NCBI RefSeq assembly: GCF_019042275.1
Contig: NZ_JAHQCW010000051.1
Coordinates: forward strand, 1-39,130
DNA length: 39,130 nt
DNA from: Diplocloster agilis
GTDB taxonomy: Bacteria; Bacillota; Clostridia; Lachnospirales; Lachnospiraceae
Reading direction: 5' to 3'
Shown: piece after piece, positions 1 through 7,944 of the stretch
Layout of the letters: every line of letters starts with the position of its first letter
How positions within the stretch are numbered: position 1 is the stretch's first letter
The notes under the pieces: model-generated
Databases searched by the model: none
What the model was told of the DNA's origin: nothing
What the model saw: the letters and a program-made list of their open reading frames with translations, nothing else
Translations under genes and position numbers: made by a program

Positions 1-49
1 GAACACGTGATGTGTTCCCGGTTCAGAGGCTCTTGCCCGTCGGACGTGA
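1..49. repeat. 49-bp direct terminal overlap, left copy
   Basis: These 49 bases are identical to 39082-39130. The segment contains two small hairpins, GAACAC/GTGTTC near its start and CGGACGTGAAGTCCG crossing its end (44-57). A shared end of this kind is what a circular molecule, or a multi-copy repeat at which assembly stopped, would give. The sequence alone does not decide between them. Confidence 0.9.
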
Positions 50-425
50 AGTCCGCCGGTCATCCTGAACCCGGCTTTCCGATTCCCCCAAGCGGATACA
101 CAGCCGCCCTATGCGCTCCCGGGGAGATACAAAAGAACCCGGCCGTCCGGAGCGTCCCCGCATACCGCTGCGGTTTCAAGCCATAAGCAGCGGGCATACG
201 AAGCCCCCAGAAAGAACGCTAAGTTCGTGCGGCAGCTTCTTCTCCGTAAGATCTGATACGGTTTTCCCTCAAGCATTCCGAACCACCGGACTTTTCGCTC
301 CCCTTCCCGGCCGCCGGAATCCGTCTGCGCCGCTCCGGGTGCTCCATACCCCCGCCGGTTCCCGCATTCCCTACACTGGTACAGGCGTAAAGTCCTGGAT
401 GTGGTGAATATATTGCAGTAAAGTA
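50..425. other. Non-coding region; right arm of a hairpin split by the window ends
   Basis: No credible gene is seen here: the overlapping ORFs on both strands lack ribosome-binding sites and recognisable domains. Bases 63-86 are the reverse complement of 39040-39063 with one mismatch. The complementarity continues imperfectly, at roughly 70 percent by eye, through about 63-210 against about 38915-39063. If the ends are joined through the 49-base overlap, the two arms fold into one large hairpin. The segment ends with AAAGTA at 420-425, the conserved left flank of the next element. Confidence 0.6.
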
Positions 426-700
426 GGGCGCCGGGCTGAGGGCTGCTGTTTCCGGAGGAGGCCCCCTGCCGCGGGCGCAAACCGCTTGAGGCCGGATCTT
501 AGAACGGGTTACGGATCGTGGGGGAGAACCTGGCAGGGCCCGGAACACTGTTTGAGCCGTTTTCTGGCGAGTTTGTTCCGGGCCCTGCTAATAAAAGGTT
601 CTCCCGCATGATCCGTTACCCGTTCTTAGATCCGGCCGAAGCGGTTAGCGCCCGCGGCAGGGGGCCTCCTCCGGAAACAGCAGCCCTCAGCCCGGCGCCC
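426..700. repeat. Giant hairpin element E1 (275 bp)
   Basis: Outer arms 426-478 and 648-700 are perfect reverse complements over 53 bp. Inside them a second, imperfect stem continues to an apex in which CAGGGCCCGGAACA pairs with TGTTCCGGGCCCTG around a loop of about 26 bases. The core is shared with element E2 (33664-33940), including the loop bases GAGCCGTTTT and TGGCGAG, and shows compensatory changes. The outer arms are unrelated in sequence to those of E2. Flanks AAAGTA on the left and GGCCCTTC (701-708) on the right also match E2. There is no protein-coding content. It could act as DNA (mobile palindromic element) or as a structured RNA, and it lies just upstream of a promoter. Confidence 0.85.
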
Positions 701-772
701 GGCCCTTCACATCATCCCAAATATGCCCAAAATAAACTCATAATCAGGGGAGAAATTATGGAAAAAGACCTA

Positions 773-801
773 TTGACATTTTGGAGGGGGAGTGATATTA
801 T
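773..801 (+). promoter_or_regulatory. Sigma-A promoter of the deoC operon
   Basis: TTGACA at 773-778 and TATTAT at 796-801 are separated by exactly 17 bp, a near-consensus housekeeping promoter. It lies 60 bp upstream of the first gene of the operon. The -10 box overlaps the left arm of the palindrome at 797-821, so a bound regulator would block RNA polymerase directly. Confidence 0.85.
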
Positions 802-821
802 TTTCATGTGATGAAAATAAT
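797..821. promoter_or_regulatory. Palindromic operator overlapping the -10 box
   Basis: Perfect 11-bp arms ATTATTTTCAT and ATGAAAATAAT surround a central GTG. A second overlapping symmetry, TGTGA to TCACA, is seen at 807-826. The position over the -10 and start site is that of a repressor site. The likely ligand is the SorC-family protein encoded at the end of the same operon (6961-7905); this pairing is inferred from linkage. Confidence 0.75.
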
Positions 822-860
822 TTCACAAAACACATTGCAAACCAAAATGGAGGAATTAAA

Positions 861-1916
861 ATGAGAGCGATTCAGATGACAGAAGTAAAACATTTACAGC
901 TGATTGAAACAGCGAAGCCTGCACCGGGCAGCGATGAAGTCCTGCTGAAAATTATGGCAGTCGGTATCTGCGGTTCCGATATTCCCAGAATCCTGCAGTT
1001 CGGTTCCCATGTACTTCCGATTATCCCTGGTCACGAATTCGCCGGAGAGATCGTTGAGATCGGATCTGAAGTCAATGGATGGGAGATCGGCGACAGAGCC
1101 TGCGCAGCTCCGTTACTTCCCTGCCACGAATGCGAGTGGTGCAAAAAGGGTGAGTATTCCCTCTGTGAAAAGTATAAATATTATGGTTCCAGAAACGATG
1201 GAGCGTTTGCGGAATATTTGGCGGTAAAAGCGGAGAACCTGGTGAAATTGTCCCAGGATACGCCTTTTGACTGGGGCGCAACCGTAGATCCCGCGGCCAA
1301 CGCGATCCACGCGTTCTTAAGAGGAGATGTGACGCCGGAAGATTCCGTTTGCGTATTTGGTCTGGGAGCCATCGGCTTATTCGCGATCCAGTATGCGAAA
1401 GCGTTGGGAATCAAAACCATCGTTGCGGTGGATATCGACGATTCCAAACTGGAAAACGCAGTGGAGTGCGGCGCTACCTTTACGGTAAACTCTTTAAAGA
1501 ACGACGCGGTGAAAGCGGTACTTGATCATACAAACGGAAAAGGCGTTACGGTTTCCTTTGATATGTCCGGCGCTCCGGTTGCGCAGCACAACGCGATCCT
1601 GGTTACCGGCAAGATGGGCAGAGTTGTTTTCCTTGGCATTTCCCATAAGGGACTGGAATTGTCCGAACAGGCTGTGGACAATATCTTAAGATATCAGCTG
1701 GCGATAAAGGGCAGCTGGAATTCCTTCTCCAATCCTTTCCCCGGAAAAGAATGGACCGAGGCGGCCAGACTGATGGGCGAGAAGAAATTGAATCCGGATC
1801 TGCTGATTTCCCACAAACTGCTGTTAGAGGATGTGCCGGATACATTCAAAAAGATCGATGAGAAATCTATCGTCTTTAATAAGATTATGTTCTATCCCAA
1901 CGGTTTCTTAAAATAG
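861..1916 (+). CDS. Zinc-dependent polyol dehydrogenase (GatD-like MDR family)
   Basis: A 351-residue medium-chain dehydrogenase/reductase that oxidises a sugar alcohol, or a sugar alcohol phosphate, with NAD. Visible features are the catalytic zinc ligands C37 and H58-E59, the four structural-zinc cysteines C88, C91, C94 and C102, and the Rossmann motif GLGAIG at 167-172. The third catalytic-site region reads VDPAA where most relatives have a glutamate in place of the aspartate. Start chosen at ATG 861 because GGAGG (849-853) precedes it at good spacing; the upstream in-frame start at 792 would lie inside the promoter and operator. The overall sequence resembles Gram-positive galactitol-1-phosphate 5-dehydrogenases, but the substrate cannot be read from sequence. 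It is the first gene of the operon with deoC. Confidence 0.85.
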   Translation: MRAIQMTEVKHLQLIETAKPAPGSDEVLLKIMAVGICGSDIPRILQFGSHVLPIIPGHEFAGEIVEIGSEVNGWEIGDRACAAPLLPCHECEWCKKGEYSLCEKYKYYGSRNDGAFAEYLAVKAENLVKLSQDTPFDWGATVDPAANAIHAFLRGDVTPEDSVCVFGLGAIGLFAIQYAKALGIKTIVAVDIDDSKLENAVECGATFTVNSLKNDAVKAVLDHTNGKGVTVSFDMSGAPVAQHNAILVTGKMGRVVFLGISHKGLELSEQAVDNILRYQLAIKGSWNSFSNPFPGKEWTEAARLMGEKKLNPDLLISHKLLLEDVPDTFKKIDEKSIVFNKIMFYPNGFLK

Positions 1917-2009
1917 AAGCGGACCATACGCTTGAGCGGATCGAGCGGATCGTAAGGATCGGAACGACTGATACATAAAAGGTATAGTTTACAGTGTCCC
2001 ATTCATACA

Positions 2010-2021
2010 CGCCTTCGGGCG
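2010..2021 (+). other. CUUCGG-type tetraloop hairpin in the 1917-2082 spacer
   Basis: CGCC-TTCG-GGCG is a very stable tetraloop hairpin in the 166-base spacer between the first dehydrogenase and deoC. No T-run follows, so it is unlikely to be an intrinsic terminator. It may set mRNA processing or 3'-end stability within the operon. Confidence 0.5.
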
Positions 2022-2082
2022 GATTTGCAGCATTGGCTGCTCAATCTTGTATAACAATAAAAAATAAAAAGGAGATATCACC

Positions 2083-2733
2083 ATGAATACAAATATCGCA
2101 AGTTATGTAGATCACACCATTTTGAAACCCCAGGCTACCACAGAGGACGTTAGAAAATTATGCGAGGAAGCAAAAAAGTACAGCTTTGCCTCCGTATGCA
2201 TTAACCCGAAACATGTAAGTTTTGCTTATGACATATTAAAAGATACCACAGTTCAGGTTTGCACCGTGATCGGATTCCCTCTGGGAGCCAACACTTCCGA
2301 GATCAAAGCGCTGGAGGCTAAGAAGGCAGTGGAAGACGGAGCCGGCGAAGTGGATATGGTGATCGATATCGGCGCTGCCAAAGAGCATGATTACGCACGG
2401 GTCAAAGAAGATGTGGCTGCGGTAAGAGCGGCGGCGAAATCCCCCACGATCCTGAAAGTAATCATCGAGACCTGCCTGCTGACAGATGAGGAAAAGGTTG
2501 AAGTGTGCAAGGTTTGTAAGGAAGCGGGAGCTGATTTCGTGAAGACCTCCACCGGCTTCTCCACCGGCGGCGCTACAGTGGAAGATGTAGCCCTGATGTA
2601 CAAAACCGTAGCACCGGAAGTGAAAGTAAAGGCATCCGGCGGTATCCGCAATAAAGAGGATGCGGACGCCATGATTAAAGCAGGCGCTTCCAGACTCGGA
2701 ACCAGTGCCGGAATCAAGATCGTAGAAGGTTAA
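2083..2733 (+). CDS. deoC: Deoxyribose-phosphate aldolase
   Basis: A 216-residue class I aldolase (DERA) that cleaves 2-deoxy-D-ribose 5-phosphate to glyceraldehyde 3-phosphate and acetaldehyde, in the cytoplasm. The active site is complete: D91 in EVDMV, Schiff-base lysine K154 in VKTSTGF, and helper lysine K183 in VKASGG, with the GTSAG phosphate-binding turn near 206-210. Length is normal for the short bacterial type. Start ATG follows AAGGAGAT at good spacing. It sits between two polyol dehydrogenases and upstream of an FGGY kinase, which is unlike the usual deoxynucleoside-salvage neighbourhood (no phosphorylase, no phosphopentomutase). The operon therefore probably feeds it from a sugar or polyol rather than from nucleosides; this last point is inference. 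Confidence 0.95.
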   Translation: MNTNIASYVDHTILKPQATTEDVRKLCEEAKKYSFASVCINPKHVSFAYDILKDTTVQVCTVIGFPLGANTSEIKALEAKKAVEDGAGEVDMVIDIGAAKEHDYARVKEDVAAVRAAAKSPTILKVIIETCLLTDEEKVEVCKVCKEAGADFVKTSTGFSTGGATVEDVALMYKTVAPEVKVKASGGIRNKEDADAMIKAGASRLGTSAGIKIVEG

Positions 2734-2756
2734 TTTTATAATAGGAAATAAAAATA

Positions 2757-2804
2757 CGCCTGAGGGTAGTGCAAAATGGAACATATTTCGCCGATCCTCA
2801 GGCG
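2757..2804 (+). other. Intercistronic hairpin after deoC
   Basis: CGCCTGAGG (2757-2765) pairs perfectly with CCTCAGGCG (2796-2804) across a 30-base loop. A second small stem, GCGGG/CCCGC, lies just before the next ribosome-binding site (about 2828-2844). There is no T-run, so these look like mRNA-processing or translation-modulating structures and not a terminator. Confidence 0.55.
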
Positions 2805-2860
2805 GCTTACCACTGTAAGGGATAGGATGCGGGAGTATACCCCGCGATTGGAGGAAAATT

Positions 2861-3904
2861 ATGAAAGCATTTATTATGGATGAGGAACGCAAGCTCAAGA
2901 TCAGCGAAATGCCGGAACCGGTGCAAAAAGACGATAATCTGATCATTCAGATTAAAGCGGCGTCTATCTGCGGTACGGATATGAGAACGTTCTTAAAGGG
3001 CAGCAGCAAGATCGCGGTTCCGCGTATACTGGGCCACGAGTGTGCCGGAGATATTATCTATGCCAGCCCCTATGCGAAAGAATTCGGCTGGAAAGAGGGG
3101 GACCGTGTCACGGTAGCTCCTGCGATCGGCTGCGGCGAGTGTTATCCGTGCAAATCCGGACATACCAATATGTGCGATCATCTGGAGACCATCGGCTTCC
3201 AGTATGAGGGGGTTTTCGCTCCGTACCTGGAGGTTCCGGCCAAAGCGATTCGGATGGGAAATGTCTTAAGGCTTCCCGATTCCATCGAATATGACGACGC
3301 TACCCTGATCGAGCCGGCGGCCTGCGCGTTAAACGGACAGAGCTATATGCATGTAAAGCCGGGGGATGATGTGGTGGTATACGGAAGCGGCATGATCGGC
3401 TGTCTGCACGCGGAACTGGCTCTTAGAAAAGGCGCCCGCAATGTCATCGTCGTGGAACCGGTGGAAAAACGCGGTAAGATCGCCATGGAAAAAGTACCGG
3501 GCGTAAAATGGATCAATCCGTTTACCCAGAACACCAAAGAAGAGGTTATTAAGCTGACGGACAACAAAGGGGCGGACGTGGTGATCACCGCCACCTCAGT
3601 GCCTTCCGTTCAGACGGAAGCACAGGAGATCGCAGCCAAGATGGGAAGAATCTCCCTGTTCGGCGGTCTTCCGGGCGAGAGCAAAGGCTTTATCGATTCG
3701 AACCTGATTCATTATAAAGAGCTTCAGATATGCGGAGTGCACGCGACGACTCCGGGATTTATGCAGCAGATCATGGATATGATGGAGGCTCATGAACTGG
3801 ATGCGAAAAAATATATCGAGAAAATTGTCTCTCTGGATGATATCGAAGAGGGCTTTACATCCATCCGGGATGAGAATATTATGAAAGTAGTGATCCATCC
3901 GTAA
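2861..3904 (+). CDS. Zinc-dependent alcohol/polyol dehydrogenase (sorbitol dehydrogenase-like MDR)
   Basis: A 347-residue MDR enzyme, second in the operon and clearly divergent from the first. It has catalytic zinc residues C37, H59-E60 and E151 (in EPAAC), structural-zinc cysteines C91, C94, C97 and C105, and the dinucleotide motif GSGMIG at 175-180. The family oxidises polyols such as sorbitol, iditol or threitol to ketoses with NAD(P). Start ATG lies 6 bases after GGAGG. Two different polyol dehydrogenases in one operon suggest either two successive oxidations or two stereochemically different substrates. The exact substrate is unknown. Confidence 0.85.
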   Translation: MKAFIMDEERKLKISEMPEPVQKDDNLIIQIKAASICGTDMRTFLKGSSKIAVPRILGHECAGDIIYASPYAKEFGWKEGDRVTVAPAIGCGECYPCKSGHTNMCDHLETIGFQYEGVFAPYLEVPAKAIRMGNVLRLPDSIEYDDATLIEPAACALNGQSYMHVKPGDDVVVYGSGMIGCLHAELALRKGARNVIVVEPVEKRGKIAMEKVPGVKWINPFTQNTKEEVIKLTDNKGADVVITATSVPSVQTEAQEIAAKMGRISLFGGLPGESKGFIDSNLIHYKELQICGVHATTPGFMQQIMDMMEAHELDAKKYIEKIVSLDDIEEGFTSIRDENIMKVVIHP

Positions 3905-3956
3905 CAGCAACACACAGAATCCGTAAGAAAATACATAGATAAGGGAAGGGATTTTT

Positions 3957-5450
3957 ATGGATAATTACATTATTGTGGATCTTGGGGCCAGCAATGGAAG
4001 AGTTATCGTAGCGAATTATGGGGATGACAAATTTGATTTTGACATTGTGTACCGGTTTGACAACGTGCCGGTGTTTGCAAATGAGGGAGAGTATTTTTGG
4101 GATATTTTAAGAATTCTCTCGGATGTCAAGGCAGGTATTCAGAAAGCGCTGAAAAAGTATCCGGATGCGCATTCCGTAGCCATCGATTCCTTTGGCTGTG
4201 ATTTCGGTTTTATCGATGAGGAAGGCCGTCTCATGGGAAATCCTCTGCATTATCGGGATGAGAGCCAGCACCGGCTGTCCGCCGAGATGCATTCGATTCT
4301 GTCCGAGGAGGAGTTATTTGAGCTGTCGCAGGGACCTTGTAACCGGATTATGGGAATCTATAAGCTGTATTCCTTAAAGAAGAAGAACGCTTCCGAATAC
4401 AGGTACGGCGCGCATCTGCTGATGATACCGGATCTTTTGAATTATTTTCTGACCGGCAAGGTGACCAATGAATTCACCAACGCCACCATGACCCTGATGG
4501 TGGACCAGAAGAACCGCTGCTGGGAGACCAAGATATGTGAAAAACTGGGACTCCGGTCCGACATCTTTACCAAACTTTCCGAACCCGGAACGCTTCTTGG
4601 GCCGATCAAGCCTTCGGTCTGTGAGGAACTGGGCATTAACCCGATCAATGTGGTAATACCCGCGACCCACGACACCGCGTCGGCCGTATCGGGAATCCCG
4701 GTGGTGGAAAATGATAAGACCTGGGGATTCGTAAGTCTGGGCACCTGGGCGCTGGCCGGACTGGAGCTGGACGGACCCATGACGGACCCGGCGGTAGTAC
4801 CGCTGGAATTCGGAAATGAAGGCGGTGTGGCCGGCAAGAGCATGCTGCTTAAAAATATCAACGGCCTGTGGGTGATCCAGCAGTGCAGGAAGAAATGGAA
4901 CCACGACGCAGGAAGAGAGATCTCCTGGGACGAAATCGTAAAAGAAGCCCAGGCGGCCGATGATCTGAACTGTGTATTTGACGTGGACGAAGGACCCTTT
5001 GGCGAATTCCAGCCGGATATGCCCGGAATGATCCAAAAATACTGCCGGGAAACCTACCAGGACGTTCCGCAGACCCTGGGGGAAGTGGCGCGTTGTGCCT
5101 ATAAGAGCCTGGCGCTGACTATCCGGAAGAATTTTGAAGCTGTGACCAATGTGACCGGCGATAAGCTTGAGCTTCTCCAGCTGGTGGGCGGAGGCACTCA
5201 GAATCATATGCTGTGCCAGTGGATCGCGGACGCTATGGGTATCCCGGCGGTCTGCGGACCCACCGAGACTACGGCTGTCGGAAACCTGATCTTCCAGCTG
5301 ATCGCGGATCAGAAAATTAAGGATGTGGAAGAAGGGCGCGCGCTGTGCGCAAATTCCAGCGAGCTGTATCACTGTGCCCCCGCAGACAGGGAATACTGGG
5401 ATAATCAGTATAAATGTTATTTAAAAATACTGGAAAGAAGAAAATTGTGA
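3957..5450 (+). CDS. FGGY-family carbohydrate kinase (rhamnulokinase-like)
   Basis: A 497-residue two-domain sugar kinase that transfers phosphate from ATP to a ketose or related sugar. Features seen: N-terminal phosphate-binding motif DLGASNGR (8-15), a segment DSFGCDFG (77-84) in the position of the rhamnulokinase sugar-site loop, catalytic base D239 in THDTASAV, NEGG at 287-290 with the KNINGLW segment, and ATP-binding GGGTQN (411-416). These are hallmarks of the RhaB branch of FGGY. No rhamnose isomerase or rhamnulose-1-phosphate aldolase is nearby, and the aldolase of this operon is DeoC, so the substrate is probably not rhamnulose. It probably phosphorylates the ketose made by one of the adjacent dehydrogenases. 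Confidence 0.88.
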   Translation: MDNYIIVDLGASNGRVIVANYGDDKFDFDIVYRFDNVPVFANEGEYFWDILRILSDVKAGIQKALKKYPDAHSVAIDSFGCDFGFIDEEGRLMGNPLHYRDESQHRLSAEMHSILSEEELFELSQGPCNRIMGIYKLYSLKKKNASEYRYGAHLLMIPDLLNYFLTGKVTNEFTNATMTLMVDQKNRCWETKICEKLGLRSDIFTKLSEPGTLLGPIKPSVCEELGINPINVVIPATHDTASAVSGIPVVENDKTWGFVSLGTWALAGLELDGPMTDPAVVPLEFGNEGGVAGKSMLLKNINGLWVIQQCRKKWNHDAGREISWDEIVKEAQAADDLNCVFDVDEGPFGEFQPDMPGMIQKYCRETYQDVPQTLGEVARCAYKSLALTIRKNFEAVTNVTGDKLELLQLVGGGTQNHMLCQWIADAMGIPAVCGPTETTAVGNLIFQLIADQKIKDVEEGRALCANSSELYHCAPADREYWDNQYKCYLKILERRKL

Positions 5451-5454
5451 TACA

Positions 5455-5610
5455 ATACCAGAAGTAGAGCCGCAGCAAGTGCGGCACTGGAGGAAATGGT
5501 ACCACCATACCTGAAATAGAGCCGCAGCAAGTGCGGCACTGGAGGAAATGGTTTACACCATACCTGAAATAGAGCCGCAGCAAGTGCGGTACTGGAGGAA
5601 ATTATGGACA
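5455..5610 (+). repeat. Three tandem 52-53 bp leader repeats carrying hairpin and Shine-Dalgarno
   Basis: Units begin at 5455, 5507 and 5560. Each holds the hairpin GCCGCAGCAAGTGCGGC (last copy with a GCGGT variant) followed by ACTGGAGGAAAT. Only the third unit is followed by the real start (ATG 5604, 5 bases after GGAGG). In units 1 and 2 the mutation to GGAAATGG makes an ATG only 2 bases after GGAGG, giving an 8-codon frame (5496-5519) and a 22-residue frame (5548-5616) that overlaps the next gene's start out of frame. The array separates the kinase from the PHP gene and looks like a recent duplication of a ribosome-binding region. Confidence 0.85.
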
Positions 5611-6899
5611 GGATAGAGAACCTGATAGAAAATCTGAACCACGCTCAACGGGAAGTACGGCTTCAGGCGGTCCGGGATTTAAAGCAGGCGGTAGATCACG
5701 GGGATATCCCCAGTGTGCCGAGGCAGGATGAATGCAATAACCATGTGCATTCCCAATATTCTTTTTCTCCCTACAGCCCTTCTAAAATAGCTTGGAAGGC
5801 TTACACGGTAGGCTTGACCACCTGCGGAATCGTAGACCATGAATCTGTGGCCGGCTGTCTGGAATTCAAAGAGGCCTGCGCAATTCTGGGCGTGATACCT
5901 ACGGTAGGTTTTGAAGTGCGCTTAAATTGGGATAATACGCCGCTGAAGGGAAAGAAGTTCAATAATCCGGATCAGCTGTCCGTGGGATATTTTCCGGTAC
6001 ACGGAGTTCCCATCAGCTCGCTTGGGAAGATCGAGGAATTCCTGGTTCCGATCCGGGAGGCCCGCGAGATCAGAAACCGGGCGATGGTGAAAAAAGTCGA
6101 TGCAATCTTAAGCAATTACGGTATGAATCTGGATTTTGACGCCCATGTCATCCCGGTATCCCGCTGGAAGGAAAAGGGTACGATCACCGAACGGCATCTT
6201 TTGTTCGCCACCGGCCAGCGGATGATTGAGAAATATGGCAGGGGACAGGCGCTTGTGGATTTCCTGGAGAAGAAACTGGAGATCCCGTTGTCCGGGAAGG
6301 TGAAGGAGTATCTGCTGGATACAGCCAGCCCGATTTATGATTATGACCTGACGAATCTTTTAAAAGGATTTTTCTCGGAAAATATGTATGTACCGGCTAA
6401 CGCGCAGGAGACGCCGGACGTGGAAAAGACGATCCCGTTTTTGAATTCTCTGGGATGTATACCGACCTATACATATCTGGGCGATGTCCGGGGAGAATCC
6501 GTTACCGGAGATAAGAAAACTCAGAAGTTCGAGGATGATATCCTGGATGATCTGTTCAAATACGTCTCCGAGTACGGGATGCAGGGATTCAGCTACGCAC
6601 CCAGCCGGAACAGCGAGGACCAGGTAAAGCGGGTTCGTGATCTGTGCGCCCGTTATAATATGCTGGAGGTCTGCGGGGAGGATATCAATCAGCCGCGCCA
6701 GCCGTTTATCAACACCACGCTGACCGCGGAAGAAAAGAAATATTTTGACGATGTGGCCTGGGCGATCATCGGGCATGAAAAGGTGGCCGACGGTGCGCTG
6801 GAAAGGGGCATTCTCTCCGAAGAAACCAAGCGCAGATATCCGTCCGTCCAGGAGAGAATCCGGGTTTTCAGGGAATATGTCACAAATAGCGAGGGCTGA
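5604..6899 (+). CDS. PHP-domain protein, probable metal-dependent phosphoesterase
   Basis: A 431-residue protein with an N-terminal polymerase-and-histidinol-phosphatase (PHP) metallo-fold. Motif 1 is H47-V-H49, motif 2 is D78-H79, E104 follows in GFE, and H198 lies in TERHLL. Toward the C-terminus the usual 'AHP' motif is replaced by TYTYLG (288-293) and the usual 'DxH' by DIN (360-362), so part of the canonical tri-metal site is altered. PHP proteins of this size occur in sugar operons without a settled role; a phosphatase or a carbon-oxygen hydrolase acting on the pathway intermediate is plausible. Start chosen by GGAGG at 5594-5598. The product is not assigned further. Confidence 0.7.
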   Translation: MDRIENLIENLNHAQREVRLQAVRDLKQAVDHGDIPSVPRQDECNNHVHSQYSFSPYSPSKIAWKAYTVGLTTCGIVDHESVAGCLEFKEACAILGVIPTVGFEVRLNWDNTPLKGKKFNNPDQLSVGYFPVHGVPISSLGKIEEFLVPIREAREIRNRAMVKKVDAILSNYGMNLDFDAHVIPVSRWKEKGTITERHLLFATGQRMIEKYGRGQALVDFLEKKLEIPLSGKVKEYLLDTASPIYDYDLTNLLKGFFSENMYVPANAQETPDVEKTIPFLNSLGCIPTYTYLGDVRGESVTGDKKTQKFEDDILDDLFKYVSEYGMQGFSYAPSRNSEDQVKRVRDLCARYNMLEVCGEDINQPRQPFINTTLTAEEKKYFDDVAWAIIGHEKVADGALERGILSEETKRRYPSVQERIRVFREYVTNSEG

Positions 6900-6960
6900 A
6901 AGCATTCCCTTGAAATAAAAAAACAGAGTAACAAAATGGGATGTGCAACGGGGGTATTAC

Positions 6961-7905
6961 ATGGATACGAATAATTCGGTACAGCTTTACCGGGTGTTGA
7001 AAAAGTATTTTTTACTCAGGATGAATCAAAAAGAGATTGCCCAGAGCGAGAATCTTTCCAATGCGACCATATCCAGAATGATCAACAAAGCGGTCGACAT
7101 GGGATATGTCAGCTATACCCTGAATCTGCCGGTGATCACGCAGTTTGATCTGGAGCAGGAGATCAAGGAGAAATATCATCTGGAATATGTTTCCGTGGCC
7201 CATGTGGATATTGAGGAGCCGAATATTATCGCCCGGGATGTATCGTTAGCGGTCGCAGAATATCTGAATCAGATCGTACGGGACGGTGACATTATCGGCC
7301 TGTCCTGGGGAAATACGCTGGCACGGGTGGCGGAGAATCTGCGCCCAAAAAATGTGTCCGATGTAACCTTCGTGGGATTAAACGGCGGCGTATCCAGAAA
7401 TGCCACCAGCACGGGAGCTGAAAATGTCCTGGCCAAGTTCGCAAAGAATTACCACACGGTGGGATACAGCCTTCCGGTACCGTCCTTTGTGGACAATTCC
7501 AAGATCGCGGAAGCCTTAAAAAGTGATTCCAAGATCAGGGAAATATTCGAGCTGATCCACCGGGCGAATATCCTGTTGTTCAGTGTCGGGAAAATCAGAG
7601 AGGATTCTGTGCTGATCCAGTCCGGATATTTTACCGAACAGGATTATAAGAACCTGAAAGAAGAGGGGTACGTGGGTGATATCTGTTCCCGCTATTTCAA
7701 ACAGGACGGAACCCATCTAGATAATGAACTGTATAACCGCGTTATCGGCATCAGCCTGGAGGAGGTAAAGCAGAAGGACAAACGGATCTGCGTGGTTATG
7801 GATGAGGACAAAGTAAAAGGACTGAAGGGAGCGCTGGCCGGCGGATACATCAACTGCCTGTTCCTGGATGAAAAATCGGCCCGCAAGCTGTTGGAAGAAA
7901 TGTGA
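6961..7905 (+). CDS. SorC-family (DeoR of Bacillus type) sugar-responsive transcription regulator
   Basis: A 314-residue regulator: N-terminal winged helix-turn-helix (about residues 8-55, with the recognition-helix stretch NATISRMINKAV) and a large C-terminal SIS-like effector domain (about 58-312) that in this family binds phosphorylated sugars. Start ATG 6961 has CGGGGG 7 bases upstream; a GTG at 6943 in the same frame is less well placed. It closes the deoC operon and is the natural candidate to bind the palindrome at 797-821 and respond to the kinase product. Bacillus DeoR, a member of this family, responds to deoxyribose 5-phosphate, which fits a deoC operon, but the rest of the operon is different. 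Confidence 0.88.
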   Translation: MDTNNSVQLYRVLKKYFLLRMNQKEIAQSENLSNATISRMINKAVDMGYVSYTLNLPVITQFDLEQEIKEKYHLEYVSVAHVDIEEPNIIARDVSLAVAEYLNQIVRDGDIIGLSWGNTLARVAENLRPKNVSDVTFVGLNGGVSRNATSTGAENVLAKFAKNYHTVGYSLPVPSFVDNSKIAEALKSDSKIREIFELIHRANILLFSVGKIREDSVLIQSGYFTEQDYKNLKEEGYVGDICSRYFKQDGTHLDNELYNRVIGISLEEVKQKDKRICVVMDEDKVKGLKGALAGGYINCLFLDEKSARKLLEEM

Positions 7906-7944
7906 CGGCCCAAGGGCGGAAAATCTGATCAAATAACATAGTTG

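Noticed and set aside
109-811. Short ORFs on both strands within the hairpin region at the window start
   Set aside because: They arise from GC-rich inverted repeats; mirrored arms create open frames on both strands without start signals.
2236-2946. 236-codon minus-strand ORF across deoC and the following spacer
   Set aside because: It overlaps deoC and the promoter-proximal part of the next gene, with no domain and no ribosome-binding site.
4374-5372. 332-codon minus-strand ORF opposite the FGGY kinase gene
   Set aside because: The kinase frame has all family motifs. The antisense frame has low-complexity His/Gly-rich composition and no start signal.
5455-5610. CRISPR-like spaced repeat
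   Set aside because: Only three units, which abut directly without unique spacers, and each contains a ribosome-binding site. It is a tandem leader duplication.
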